From Bradyrhizobium ivorense (GTDB taxonomy: Bacteria; Pseudomonadota; Alphaproteobacteria; Rhizobiales; Xanthobacteraceae), in NCBI RefSeq assembly GCF_900696085.1, contig NZ_CAADFC020000004.1, forward strand, positions 558,001 through 622,000: DNA of 64,000 nucleotides, read 5' to 3'. Under the pieces are notes generated by a model that saw only the letters and a program-made list of their open reading frames with translations, did not search any database and had not been told where the DNA came from. Position 1 is the stretch's first letter; the number at the start of each line of letters is the position of its first letter. The translations under genes and the position numbers were made by a program. Below, piece after piece: positions 44,019 to 53,087 of this stretch.

Positions 44019-46562
44019 ATGACCGGATCGGGTGGCCAGGGAGACGGCCAAGGCGGCAGTCAGGAGAGCAGGGCCCGTCCCGGTCGGCGCCGGATGGCGC
44101 AGTGGACGCGCGACTATGTCCGGCTGCCGGGCATTCCCGACGAATATATCGCCCAGGACGGTGCGCCGCGGCCGGCCTGGACCCGATTCTTTGACGCCTT
44201 CGCCGCGCTGTCGCCCGGCGACATCGAGCGCCGGTTCGCCTCGGCGGATCGTCATCTGCACGAGGCCGGCGTCACCTATCGTGCGCCCGGCGACACCGCC
44301 GACCGGATCTGGCCGCTCAGCCATCTGCCGCTGATCATCGATGCCGCCGACTGGCGGCAACTCGCGGCCGGCATCGCGCAGCGTGCGCAGCTCCTCGAAA
44401 TGGTGCTGGCCGATCTCTACGGGGAGGGCCGTCTCGTCGCCGATGGCGCGATTCCTGCCGCGGCGATCGCCGGGAGCAGCGAGTATCTGCGCGCGGTCAG
44501 CGGCATCAAGCCGCCCGGCGGCCGCTATTTGCACCTCTATGCGGCCGACATCGGCCGCGGGCCCGACGGCCGCTGGTGGGTGCTCGGCGACCGCACTCAG
44601 GCGCCCTCGGGCGCGGGCTATGCGCTGGAGAACCGCCTGGTGCTGTCGCGCGCCTTCTCCAATCTCTACAAGTCGATGAATGTCGAGCGCGTCGCGCCGT
44701 TCTTCGAAGCGTTCCGCGATTCGCTGCGCGCCAGCGCCGACCGCGATGAGCCGCGGATCGGCCTGCTGACGCCCGGCGCATTCAGCGAGACCTATTTCGA
44801 GCACGCCACGCTGGCGCGCTATCTCGGCTTCCTGCTGGTCGAGGGCGACGATCTCGCGGTCTCCGGCGACCGCGTCCACATCCGCACCGTTGCCGGGCTG
44901 AAGCGGCTCGACGTGCTGCTGCGCCGCGTCGATTCCAACATGCTCGACCCGCTCGAGCTCGACGCTTCGTCCTATCTCGGCGTGCCCGGCCTCGTCGAGG
45001 TGCTACGCAAGGGCGGCGTCGTGGTCGCCAACATGCCGGGCTCGGGCGTGCTGGAGGCCAAGGCGCTGCTCGGCTTCCTGCCCAATCTCTGCCGCCGCCT
45101 GCTCGGCGAGAACCTGATGGTGCCGCACATCGCGACCTGGTGGTGCGGCCAGCCGCGGGCGCGCGAGGAGGTGCTGTCGCGGCTCGACGAGTTCGCGATC
45201 GAAGGCGCCTATGGCCGCGGCACTCCGGATTTTTCCAGCAACGGCCCGGTGCTGCCAGGTGAGTTGTCGGCGCCGGATCGCGACCGGCTGAAGCACGCGA
45301 TCAGCGAGCGCGGCATCGATTATGTCGGCCAGGAGCTGGTGCGGCTGTCCACGACGCCGGTCTGGGAGAATGGCCGGATCGCGCCGCGCCCCTTTGTGCT
45401 GCGGGTGTTCGCCGCGGCGACGCCGAATGGCTGGACCGTGCTGCCCGGTGGCTTCTGCCGGATCGCCGAACGGGCGGATGCCCGCGCGGTGTCGATGGGC
45501 GATGGCGCCGTGTCCGCCGATGTCTGGGTGGTTTCCGACAAGGCGGTCGCCACCTCGACCTTGCTGCCGGCGGTCGACACGGTGCGGATCCGCCGCATCG
45601 CCGGCGTGCTGCCGAGCCGTGCCGCCGACAATCTGTTCTGGCTCGGCCGCTATCTGGAGCGCGCCGAGGCGACGATCCGGCTGATCCGCGCGCTGTGTAC
45701 GCCGTTGCGCGATCCGGCGCGGGCGAATTCCAGCGGCAGCGCACCGACGCTGCATTCGGCCGAGCGCATCCAGCGCATGCTGGTGGCCTGGGGCGCGAGC
45801 TCGCAGTCCGCGCGCGCCAACCCCGCGAAGGTCGCGCTCGAAGCGCTGCAGAGCGAGGAAAAGTTCGGCTCGGCGCTGTCGCTGGTGCGATCGGCGCAGC
45901 GCACCGCGACCGGCCTGCGCGAGCGACTGTCGCCGGACGCCTGGCAGGTCATCACCGAGATGGCCGACCGGCTCGCGATCGAAGTGTATGACGACGACGG
46001 CGTGGTCAGCGCCGCCGAGCTCACCCTGCAGGAGCTGGCGAGCTTTGCCGGGCTCGCGCAGGAGAACATGAACCGCGCCGCCGGCTGGCGCTTCCTCGAC
46101 ATGGGCCGCCGCGCCGAGCGCGCCGTCAACACCACGCGCTTTGCCCGCCAGTTCGCCTATGACGAGGCCGGCGACGAGGATCTCGACGTCCTGCTCACGC
46201 TGGTCGACTGCCAGATCACCTACCGCTCGCGCTATCTGCTGCAGCCGCTGCTCTCACCGGTCCGCGACCTCGCGGTACTCGATCCCTACAATCCGCGCTC
46301 GGTCGCATTCCAGGTCGCCGGCCTCAACGAGCACATCGCCGCGCTGCCGAGCCTGAAGGAGCACGGCCTGATCGAACGGCCACAGCGTCTCGCCGTTGCC
46401 GTCGAGGCGATGTTGACGACGGCTGAAGCCGCCAGCCTCGATGTCGGGACGCTGTTTGCCCTGGAGCAGGATCTGCTCCAGCTCGCCGATGCGATCGGTC
46501 TGCATTATTTCCCGCATGGTCCGAATGCCAGCCGGCCGGAGAAGCTCACGGGGCTGGCGTGA
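44019..46562 (+). CDS. Circularly permuted ATP-grasp / alpha-E domain protein
   Basis: An 847-residue protein. Residues about 85-500 form a circularly permuted ATP-grasp ligase (RYLHLYAADIGRGPDGRWWVLGDR in parts, ENRLVLSRAF, VEGDDLAV, ANMPGSGVLEAKALLGFLP, WVVSDKAVA). Residues about 535-840 form the helical alpha-E domain (AADNLFWLGRYLERAEATIRL, NMNRAAGWRFLDMGRRAERA). These two domains co-occur with transglutaminases in conserved loci predicted to make or modify peptides through amide bonds. GGGAGAGG precedes the ATG at 44019. Its stop overlaps the next GTG start. Confidence 0.87.
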   Translation: MTGSGGQGDGQGGSQESRARPGRRRMAQWTRDYVRLPGIPDEYIAQDGAPRPAWTRFFDAFAALSPGDIERRFASADRHLHEAGVTYRAPGDTADRIWPLSHLPLIIDAADWRQLAAGIAQRAQLLEMVLADLYGEGRLVADGAIPAAAIAGSSEYLRAVSGIKPPGGRYLHLYAADIGRGPDGRWWVLGDRTQAPSGAGYALENRLVLSRAFSNLYKSMNVERVAPFFEAFRDSLRASADRDEPRIGLLTPGAFSETYFEHATLARYLGFLLVEGDDLAVSGDRVHIRTVAGLKRLDVLLRRVDSNMLDPLELDASSYLGVPGLVEVLRKGGVVVANMPGSGVLEAKALLGFLPNLCRRLLGENLMVPHIATWWCGQPRAREEVLSRLDEFAIEGAYGRGTPDFSSNGPVLPGELSAPDRDRLKHAISERGIDYVGQELVRLSTTPVWENGRIAPRPFVLRVFAAATPNGWTVLPGGFCRIAERADARAVSMGDGAVSADVWVVSDKAVATSTLLPAVDTVRIRRIAGVLPSRAADNLFWLGRYLERAEATIRLIRALCTPLRDPARANSSGSAPTLHSAERIQRMLVAWGASSQSARANPAKVALEALQSEEKFGSALSLVRSAQRTATGLRERLSPDAWQVITEMADRLAIEVYDDDGVVSAAELTLQELASFAGLAQENMNRAAGWRFLDMGRRAERAVNTTRFARQFAYDEAGDEDLDVLLTLVDCQITYRSRYLLQPLLSPVRDLAVLDPYNPRSVAFQVAGLNEHIAALPSLKEHGLIERPQRLAVAVEAMLTTAEAASLDVGTLFALEQDLLQLADAIGLHYFPHGPNASRPEKLTGLA

Positions 46563-47437
46563 TCTACGACGTCCGTCACGTCACGACCTACAGCTACGAG
46601 ACCCCTGTCAGTTTCGCGCGCTGCTCGCTGCGGCTGGAGCCGATGAGCGGTGACGGCCAGCGGCTGATCTCCCACAGTGTCGACATCCGCCCGAGGCCTG
46701 CCGAGCGCACCGTGCGGCGCGACTTCTTCGGGACGCTGACCGAAAGCGTCCTGATCGAGACCGCGCACCGCAGTCTGCGCATCGATTCCCGCTCGCGCGT
46801 GTCGGTCGAGCGGCTGGCGCCGGCGCGCGATGCCGCAAGCCCGCCCTGGGAGCGGGTGCGCGAGGCCGCCTTCGCGGCGTCGAGCCTGAAAGCGGCGTCG
46901 CCGGTTGGTTACGTCTTTGCCAGCGCGCTGGTGCCGGTGCTGCGGCCGGTGACGGAGTATGCTTTTGCCAGCTTTCCGCCGGATCGCGGCATTCTCGCCG
47001 GTGCCGCCGATCTGATGCGCCGCATCCGCAGCGAGTTCAAATACGATCCGAAGGCGACCGTGATCTCGACGCCGCTGCGCGACGTGTTCGAGAAGCGCCG
47101 CGGCGTCTGCCAGGATTTCGCCCATGTGATGATCGCAGGCCTCCGCGGCCTCGGCCTGCCCGCGGCCTATGTCAGCGGCTACCTGCGCACCGTCCCGCCG
47201 CCGGGCCAGCCGCGGCTGCAGGGCGCGGATGCGACCCATGCCTGGGTGTCGGTCTGGTGCGGCAGCGAGCTCGGCTGGATTGGCTTCGATCCCACCAATG
47301 ATTTGATGGTTGGAGGCGACCACGTCGTGCTCGCCATCGGCCGCGACTTCGCCGACGTCTCGCCGGTCGACGGCGTCATCGTCGGCGCCCGCAAGCAAAA
47401 GCTCAACGTCGCGGTCGACGTGCTGCTGGTGGAGTGA
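46559..47437 (+). CDS. Transglutaminase-like protein, stand-alone
   Basis: A 292-residue bacterial transglutaminase-like protein: N-terminal beta domain (YDVRHVTTYSYETPVSFARC) and a core with RGVCQDFAHVMIAGLRGLG (catalytic Cys, about 182-200), DATHAWVSVWCG (His, about 223-234) and GFDPTND (Asp). Such proteins probably act as peptidases or amide-forming/cleaving enzymes rather than protein cross-linkers. GTGA overlap with the ATP-grasp/alpha-E gene shows coupling. No Anbu proteasome-like subunit gene follows, although it does in many related loci. Confidence 0.87.
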   Translation: MIYDVRHVTTYSYETPVSFARCSLRLEPMSGDGQRLISHSVDIRPRPAERTVRRDFFGTLTESVLIETAHRSLRIDSRSRVSVERLAPARDAASPPWERVREAAFAASSLKAASPVGYVFASALVPVLRPVTEYAFASFPPDRGILAGAADLMRRIRSEFKYDPKATVISTPLRDVFEKRRGVCQDFAHVMIAGLRGLGLPAAYVSGYLRTVPPPGQPRLQGADATHAWVSVWCGSELGWIGFDPTNDLMVGGDHVVLAIGRDFADVSPVDGVIVGARKQKLNVAVDVLLVE

Positions 47438-47457
47438 CGGGGAGATGGGCGCCGCGA

Positions 47458-48966
47458 TCAGGCCACGCGGCGTTTGCCCGATTTGTCCCACCCGATCGGA
47501 CCGACCACGACACGGTCGCGGCCCTCGCGCTTGGCTTCATAGAGGGCGAGGTCCGCGGCCTTGATCAGATCGCGCGACGTGCGCTCGTCGTCCGGAACGA
47601 GGCAGGCCAATCCGACGCTGATGGTCGGCAGCTGCGGATCGGATCCGCGCTCGGCCGTCAGCCTGGTGCGAATCTGTTCCGCCACCTCCAGCGCGCCCGC
47701 CTTGCCGATGCCCGGCAGCAGCACGGAAAACTCCTCGCCGCCATAGCGCGCGCCGAGGTCGGTGACGCGCTTGGTGCTGGTTGCGATGCACCGCCCCACG
47801 GTGGCAAGCACCGCGTCGCCGGCCTGGTGCCCGTAGGTGTCGTTGAAAATCTTGAAATGATCGACATCGATCATCAGCAGCGAGACCGGCGACTTAGCAC
47901 GCATGCCGCGGCGCCATTCGGCGTCCAGCGTATCGTCGAGACGGCGGCGGTTGGCGAGGCCGGTCAGTGCATCGGTGCTGGCGAGGTGCGCGAGCCGGTC
48001 CTCGGCCGCGGCCCGCCGTTTGACGGCTGCCAGCAAATAGAACATCAGCACGATCGAGAAGCCGCCGAGTGCCGCCACCAGGGTGCCGATCAGCCAGAAC
48101 TGTTGCCACCAGTCGGCATAGATGCCGTCGATCGCGAGGCCCTCGGCGATGAGCAGCGGATGATTTCCGACCTGCTGGAAAACGTAGAGCCGGCTGACAT
48201 GATCGACCACCGATTTCGTCACATAGGAGCCGGATCGTCGTGCCGGAAACTGCTTCAAGGCCTGCGATTCCTTGATGCTTTGTCCGATCTTGGTGATGTC
48301 GAACGGTGCCCGCATCAGCATCGCGCCGTCGGTGTTGAACAGCGCCATGCTGTCGCTGGGACCGAAGTTCAGCTTGCGGAACAGATTGTGGAAGTAGCTG
48401 AGCCGCATGCTGCCGGCGACCACGCCGGCGAACGAGCCGTCGCTGTTGGTGATGCGCCGGCTCAGGCTGATCAGATACTCCCCCTCCGGCGTGACCCAGG
48501 GCGGGCTGATGTACAATCCCATGGTCGCGCGCGTGTGGACCCGGAAGAAATCATGCTTGGCGAAATTGGCCTGCCGCGGCACCGCCGTCGTGGAATCGAG
48601 CATGACGTCGCCGGCCGGGTTCAGCACGAGAATCGAACCGAGATCCTTTGCCGTGGCGGCGCGGTCGAACAGCACGACCTGCCGAAGCTCCGGGCTGATG
48701 CTGTTGATTTCCGGCAGTTTCACGCCGTCGGCGACGGCCTGCAGCGAGAGATCGTAGAGCTCGATGTTGCGGTCGATCTCGCTTGCGATGCTGGCGACGA
48801 GGTTGGTGGATGCTTCCCTGGCGTGCTGGTAGTCCTTCTGCGCCATCTCCCTGAGGATGGCGGCGCAGACGGCGCAAAAGCAGAGCACCAGGCCGATGCC
48901 CAGGGCGAGCAGCCGTTTGGCCGGTACCGCCGTCCGTCGTGGCATGAGCCCGTGCATTGCTCGCAT
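47458..48966 (-). CDS. Cache-domain diguanylate cyclase
   Basis: About 502 residues. A membrane helix (LLALGIGLVLCFCAVCAAIL, near 20-40), a periplasmic double-Cache-type sensor (about 45-300, with DFFRVHTRATMGLYISPPW), a second helix (FWLIGTLVAALGGFSIVLMFYLL), and a C-terminal GGDEF domain. The active site RYGGEEF is intact, so c-di-GMP synthesis is expected. RVTD stands five residues before it as a product-inhibition (I) site. Start uncertain: ATGs at 48966, 48957 and 48945 are possible. Convergent with the transglutaminase gene. Signal sensed unknown. Confidence 0.87.
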   Translation of the reverse strand: MRAMHGLMPRRTAVPAKRLLALGIGLVLCFCAVCAAILREMAQKDYQHAREASTNLVASIASEIDRNIELYDLSLQAVADGVKLPEINSISPELRQVVLFDRAATAKDLGSILVLNPAGDVMLDSTTAVPRQANFAKHDFFRVHTRATMGLYISPPWVTPEGEYLISLSRRITNSDGSFAGVVAGSMRLSYFHNLFRKLNFGPSDSMALFNTDGAMLMRAPFDITKIGQSIKESQALKQFPARRSGSYVTKSVVDHVSRLYVFQQVGNHPLLIAEGLAIDGIYADWWQQFWLIGTLVAALGGFSIVLMFYLLAAVKRRAAAEDRLAHLASTDALTGLANRRRLDDTLDAEWRRGMRAKSPVSLLMIDVDHFKIFNDTYGHQAGDAVLATVGRCIATSTKRVTDLGARYGGEEFSVLLPGIGKAGALEVAEQIRTRLTAERGSDPQLPTISVGLACLVPDDERTSRDLIKAADLALYEAKREGRDRVVVGPIGWDKSGKRRVA

Positions 48967-49195
48967 CCCGAAGTTCCCAGCACCCCCGTGCTTCAGGGAA
49001 TTTGATAGGGGTATCGGATTGAGAAACCCGGCGCGAACCGGACGCAATTTATTCGAGCGGCTTTACGCAGGATTAACCACGGCGGGGGGCTGGAGCGCCG
49101 GTTTCCCTGCGCCTCTGTTTCGAGAGAGGGCGGAAAACGAATGGCAAAGCTCGGGCAATTCATGTCGCGAGATCGCGGACTCACACTTTCACCCC

Positions 49196-49304
49196 GTCAT
49201 CCTGAGGTGCGAGCCTCTTCGGCGAGCCTCGAAGGATGAATCGGCCACCAGCCGGGCCGTGCATCCTTCGAGACGCGGCCAAGTGGCCGCTCCTCAGGAT
49301 GACA
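49196..49304. repeat. Palindromic repeat, family R2, second copy
   Basis: cgtcatcctgaggtgcgagc opens it, the centre keeps ggccaccagccgggccg, and ctcctcaggatgacag ends it, matching the 2701-2809 copy. Confidence 0.85.
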
Positions 49305-49328
49305 GTGTTGGTTTGCTCAACTTGCTCG

Positions 49329-49438
49329 GTGTCATCACCCGGCTTGACCGGGTGATCCAGTATTCCAGAGACGCCGGTGATAGAAGCGAGAGGCCGCGGC
49401 GTACTGGATCGCCCGGTCGAGCCGGGCGATGACAGCGG
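49329..49438. repeat. Palindromic repeat, family R7 (gtcatcacccggcttgaccggg...)
   Basis: gtgtcatcacccggcttgac and cggtcgagccgggcgatgac are complementary ends, with inner ccagta / tactgg. It is a different family from its neighbour R2, and the two stand 24 bases apart. Confidence 0.75.
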
Positions 49439-49516
49439 TGGGTGAGGACAAAGCTTCACACCCTCTCAGGATGACGGTGTGAAGGGGCTTTCGCCAGGAC
49501 GACATAGCGGCCGGAC

Positions 49517-51268
49517 CTACGTCCCGGTCCGCCGCGGCTCCTCGGCGGCGTCGGCGCGCAGGTTGCGGAAGAACTGCTCGACCTCGCGCGACAGCGTTTC
49601 GGCGGTCGCGGTCAGGTCGCTCGAGGCTGATAGCACCGACTCGGCGGCATGGCTGGTCTGGCCGATGTCGTCGCGCAGCGAGCCGATATTGACCACCAGG
49701 GTTTCGTTGCCCTGCGCGGCCATCTGCGCGTTGGCAGAGATTTCGCGCGTCGCCGCGTCCTGCTGGCCGATCGCGCTGGCGATGTTCGTCGTCACGCTGC
49801 TGATCTCGCGCACCGCCTGGCCGATGTCGCGCACGGCGGCAACCGAATTGCGGCTCGATGCCTGGATCAGGCCGACATTCTCGCCGATCTCGGCGGTCGC
49901 CTTGGCGGTCTGCCCGGCCAGCGCCTTGACCTCATGCGCGACCACGGCAAAGCCGCGGCCGGCCTCGCCGGCGCGGGCTGCCTCGATGGTGGCGTTGAGC
50001 GCGAGCAGATTGGTCTGCTCGGCGATCGCCTGGATCAGGCTCAGCACGCCGTCGATGCGCTGGGTGGTGGCGGCAAGCCCCTCGATCTCGCTGATCGACC
50101 GGTCGGTGCGCGCACCGGCCTGCTCGACCGCGCCAGACGACTGCTTGACCTGCCGGCCGATCTCCTCGACAGAGGCGGAAAGTTCTTCGGCCGCGCTTGC
50201 CACCGCCGAGACGTTGCTGGACGCCTGTTCGGTCGCGCTCGCCGCCGCCACGGCACGGCCGCTGGCATTGGCCGCGACGCTGGCAATGGTCCGCGCGGTC
50301 TCGCGCATCGTGGTCGCATTGTCCTGCACCGCGCGAAGCACCGAGCCGATCGTGCCGCGGAAGGTCTCGACGGAGGTCTCGATGTGCCGGCTGCGGGCGT
50401 CGCGCGCCGCGGAGTCCCGCACCACCTGGGCGTTGAGGCTGCGGTTGCGGTCCATCGCCTCCTGGAACACCTTGATGGCGCGCGCCAGTGCGCCGATCTC
50501 GTCGCTGCGGCCGGTATGCGGCACCTCGACATGATCGGCACCCTCGGCAACGCGCTTGATGGTCGTGGTGATCTGCGACAGCGGACGCGCCACCGAGCGG
50601 GCGATGATCAGCACGCCGAGCAGGACCGCGATCAGCGCCGCGGCGCCGAGCCCGGTCAGCACCAGGGCCATGTTGCGGTTGAGGTCGGTCTGCCGCGCCA
50701 GCTTCTTGCTGCGCTCGGCATAGACCTTCGACAGCGCCTCGAGATCCTTGTTCAGCGCGGTGCGCACGTCGCGGTTGGCGTCGTTGTCGCCCCATTCGCG
50801 CCCGGCGGCGGCGCCGATCTCGACGCCGCGGCGCACCAGTTCGGCGCGGAATTCGACGAACTGCTCGACACGCTTCTTGAACGCCGCGAACTGTTCGGCA
50901 TCGTCAGCCTGGACAAGCGCTTCCCAGTTTTTGACCACCGCGAGGATGCGGTCGTTGAACCTCAGCAGGCCTTCGCCATACTTCTTCACGGCCGCCTGTT
51001 CGGTCGACATGTAGATGCCGCGGGACTCCGTGACGACAGCATAGACCAGCGAGTTGATCCGCTCGACATTGAGGGCGGCCCGGCTCGCGAGGTCGACGGC
51101 CTCGGTCAGCTCGGTGTTGCGCCGCGCGTAGTATTCGGACAGGACGGTGATCGCCGCGGTCAGCAGTGCGATCAGGGCAAACGTCGAGTACAGCTTCGCT
51201 GTGAGCGAGAATCGGGACGCCATCGAGGACCGGAAAAATGAGGCAGGGGATGAATAGGGGGCAGGCAT
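49517..51268 (-). CDS. Methyl-accepting chemotaxis protein
   Basis: A 583-residue chemoreceptor. First membrane helix about 21-41 ([19 protein letters not shown]), a helical periplasmic ligand domain about 45-190, second helix about 200-222 ([22 protein letters not shown]), HAMP ([19 protein letters not shown]), and the cytoplasmic signalling hairpin with the tip [20 protein letters not shown] (about 440-459) contacting CheA/CheW. No C-terminal pentapeptide for CheR is evident (ends EEPRRTGT). ATG at 51268 has GGAG 8 bases ahead; GTG at 51277 is in the same frame. Ligand unknown. Confidence 0.92.
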   Translation of the reverse strand: MPAPYSSPASFFRSSMASRFSLTAKLYSTFALIALLTAAITVLSEYYARRNTELTEAVDLASRAALNVERINSLVYAVVTESRGIYMSTEQAAVKKYGEGLLRFNDRILAVVKNWEALVQADDAEQFAAFKKRVEQFVEFRAELVRRGVEIGAAAGREWGDNDANRDVRTALNKDLEALSKVYAERSKKLARQTDLNRNMALVLTGLGAAALIAVLLGVLIIARSVARPLSQITTTIKRVAEGADHVEVPHTGRSDEIGALARAIKVFQEAMDRNRSLNAQVVRDSAARDARSRHIETSVETFRGTIGSVLRAVQDNATTMRETARTIASVAANASGRAVAAASATEQASSNVSAVASAAEELSASVEEIGRQVKQSSGAVEQAGARTDRSISEIEGLAATTQRIDGVLSLIQAIAEQTNLLALNATIEAARAGEAGRGFAVVAHEVKALAGQTAKATAEIGENVGLIQASSRNSVAAVRDIGQAVREISSVTTNIASAIGQQDAATREISANAQMAAQGNETLVVNIGSLRDDIGQTSHAAESVLSASSDLTATAETLSREVEQFFRNLRADAAEEPRRTGT

Positions 51269-51571
51269 TGAGGGCACTCCAAAAAGGCCGGGGAGTACCT
51301 TCGGCCGCTACGATTTATGGAAAATCTTCATGGACATTTCCTTAACGCGCGAGCTCGGCATGGTTACGATTTTCGAAACTTTTCCGAGTAATAACAGCCG
51401 TTTACCTGCCTTGCTGTCGCCCACGAGCTAACCTCCGGCGCCCCGCCGCAGCCCCTTTTCGCGTCCCGCCGGCCTCACCAAATGTCGTCATCGCGCGGCG
51501 GCATCCAACATGGAACGGCATTCGCAATGCGGTGTTAGGTTACGCCGACCTGCCCAGGGTCCGAACTCGCC
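51269..51571. other. Divergent intergenic region chemoreceptor / eutB
   Basis: 303 bases with no gene. It should carry promoters for both genes. I looked for a cobalamin riboswitch ahead of eutB and saw no convincing B12 box. Confidence 0.5.
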
Positions 51572-52954
51572 ATGCTCTACCGCCACACCGTCGACACCAC
51601 CAACTACGCCTTCGATGGCCTGCGCGACCTGCTCGCCAAGGCCTCGACGCCGCGCTCCGGCGACCGGCTGGCCGGCATCGCCGCCGACAGCGCTGCGGAA
51701 ATGGTCGCCGCGCGGCGCGCGCTTGCCGACATCCCCCTCAAGCAGTTCCTCGATGAGCCGGTGATCCCCTATGAGGATGACGAGGTCACCCGCCTGATCC
51801 TCGACAGCCACGATGTGGCGGGCTTCGTCCCGGTGTCGTCGCTCACCGTCGGCGGTTTCCGCGACTGGCTGCTGTCGGATGCCGCCACCGGCGATGTTCT
51901 GAAACGGATCTCGCGCGGCGTTACGCCCGAGATGGTGGCGGCGGTCTCGAAGTTGATGCGCAACCAGGATCTGATCCTGGTCGCGAAAAAGTGCGAGGTG
52001 ACGACCAGCTTCCGCAACACCATCGGGCTGCACGGTCGGATGAGCACGCGGCTGCAGCCCAACCATCCCTTCGACGATGCGAGGGGCATCACCGCCTCGA
52101 TCCTCGACGGCCTGCTGCTCGGATCGGGCGATGCCTGCATCGGCATCAATCCGGCGAGCGACGATCCTAACGTGATCGCGACCCTGCTGAAGCTGCTCGA
52201 CGACATCATCACGCGGCTGCAGATCCCGACCCAGGCCTGCGTGCTCACCCATGTCACGACCACGCTCGGCCTGATCGGGCAGGGGCTGCCGGTCGATCTC
52301 GTGTTCCAGTCGATCGCCGGCACCGAGGCGGCCAACCGCAGCTTTGGCGTCGACCTCTCGTTGCTGCGGGAAGCGCGCGAAGCGGGGCTGTCGCTGCGCC
52401 GCGGCAGCGTCGGCGACAATGTGATGTATTTCGAGACCGGCCAGGGCTCGGCGCTCTCGGCCAACGCCCACCACCAGGTCGACCAGCAGACCTGCGAGGC
52501 GCGGGCCTACGCGGTGGCGCGCGCCTTCGATCCGCTGCTCGTCAACAGCGTGGTCGGCTTCATCGGGCCCGAATACCTCTACGACGGCAAGGAAATCATC
52601 CGCGCCGGGCTCGAGGATCATTTCTGCGGCAAGCTGCTCGGCCTGCCGATCGGCATCGATATCTGCTACACCAATCACGCCGAGGCCGACCAGGACGACA
52701 TGGACAATCTCCTGACCTTGCTCGCGGCTGCTGGCGTCAACTTCATCATGGGCGTACCGGGCGCCGATGACGTTATGCTGAACTATCAGTCGACATCGTT
52801 TCACGATGCGCTCTATGTCCGCGATCTGTTCGGCCTGAAGCGGGCGCCCGAATTCGACGACTGGCTGGTCCGTGCCGGTCTCGCTGGGCCGGACCTTCGT
52901 CCCGTCGCCGATGCAGGGCGGCTGCCCGAATTCGCAGCAAAGCTCCTGACCTGA
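51572..52954 (+). CDS. eutB: Ethanolamine ammonia-lyase, large subunit
   Basis: A 460-residue EutB, the catalytic TIM-barrel subunit of the adenosylcobalamin enzyme that splits ethanolamine to acetaldehyde and ammonia. Clear segments are FRNTIGLHGRMSTRLQPNHP (about 143-162), GSGDACIGINPASDD (about 184-198), MYFETGQGSALSANAHH (about 289-305), GPEYLYDGKEIIRAGLEDHF (about 332-351) and DICYTNHAEADQDD. The small-subunit gene eutC is present but separated from it by hpnP. No eut microcompartment, reactivase or ethanolamine regulator gene is in view. Confidence 0.95.
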   Translation: MLYRHTVDTTNYAFDGLRDLLAKASTPRSGDRLAGIAADSAAEMVAARRALADIPLKQFLDEPVIPYEDDEVTRLILDSHDVAGFVPVSSLTVGGFRDWLLSDAATGDVLKRISRGVTPEMVAAVSKLMRNQDLILVAKKCEVTTSFRNTIGLHGRMSTRLQPNHPFDDARGITASILDGLLLGSGDACIGINPASDDPNVIATLLKLLDDIITRLQIPTQACVLTHVTTTLGLIGQGLPVDLVFQSIAGTEAANRSFGVDLSLLREAREAGLSLRRGSVGDNVMYFETGQGSALSANAHHQVDQQTCEARAYAVARAFDPLLVNSVVGFIGPEYLYDGKEIIRAGLEDHFCGKLLGLPIGIDICYTNHAEADQDDMDNLLTLLAAAGVNFIMGVPGADDVMLNYQSTSFHDALYVRDLFGLKRAPEFDDWLVRAGLAGPDLRPVADAGRLPEFAAKLLT

Positions 52955-52978
52955 GGTGAGATTGAACTCCCGCATGGA

Positions 52979-53003
52979 GCAACCATCTCAGCCTTGTGAC
53001 GTT
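52979..53003 (+). promoter_or_regulatory. Candidate EcfG (general stress sigma factor) promoter of hpnP
   Basis: gcaac (52979-52983), 16 bases, then cgtt (53000-53003) differs at one position from the alphaproteobacterial EcfG consensus GGAAC-N16/17-CGTT and lies 85 bases before hpnP. In Rhodopseudomonas palustris hpnP is known to be under EcfG control. The match is short, so it is only a candidate. Confidence 0.4.
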
Positions 53004-53087
53004 AAAGGTGCCACAATGTTGAAGAATTTCTGGCCCAGCGTTCGCAGCCATGGTTAGATTTGTGGTGCTTCGGTTGAGGGCGGATTG

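Larger units (their letters stand above)
48967..49516. other. Repeat-rich intergenic region
   Basis: No gene is supported in 550 bases between the divergently placed start of the cyclase gene and the end of the chemoreceptor gene. It holds two palindromic repeats (separate entries) and, at its right end, a short echo of R2 (cctctcaggatgacggtgtg). The 49,000-49,180 part should contain the cyclase promoter; no clear box was recognised. Confidence 0.6.

Noticed and set aside
44506..44781. Arg-rich 91-codon minus-strand frame inside the ATP-grasp gene, as a possible small basic peptide
   Set aside because: It has no ribosome site and is a mirror of a conserved coding region.
52955..53087. gtgccac motif before hpnP considered as part of a cobalamin riboswitch
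   Set aside because: Only 130 bases are available, and the rest of the conserved B12-riboswitch elements are not visible.
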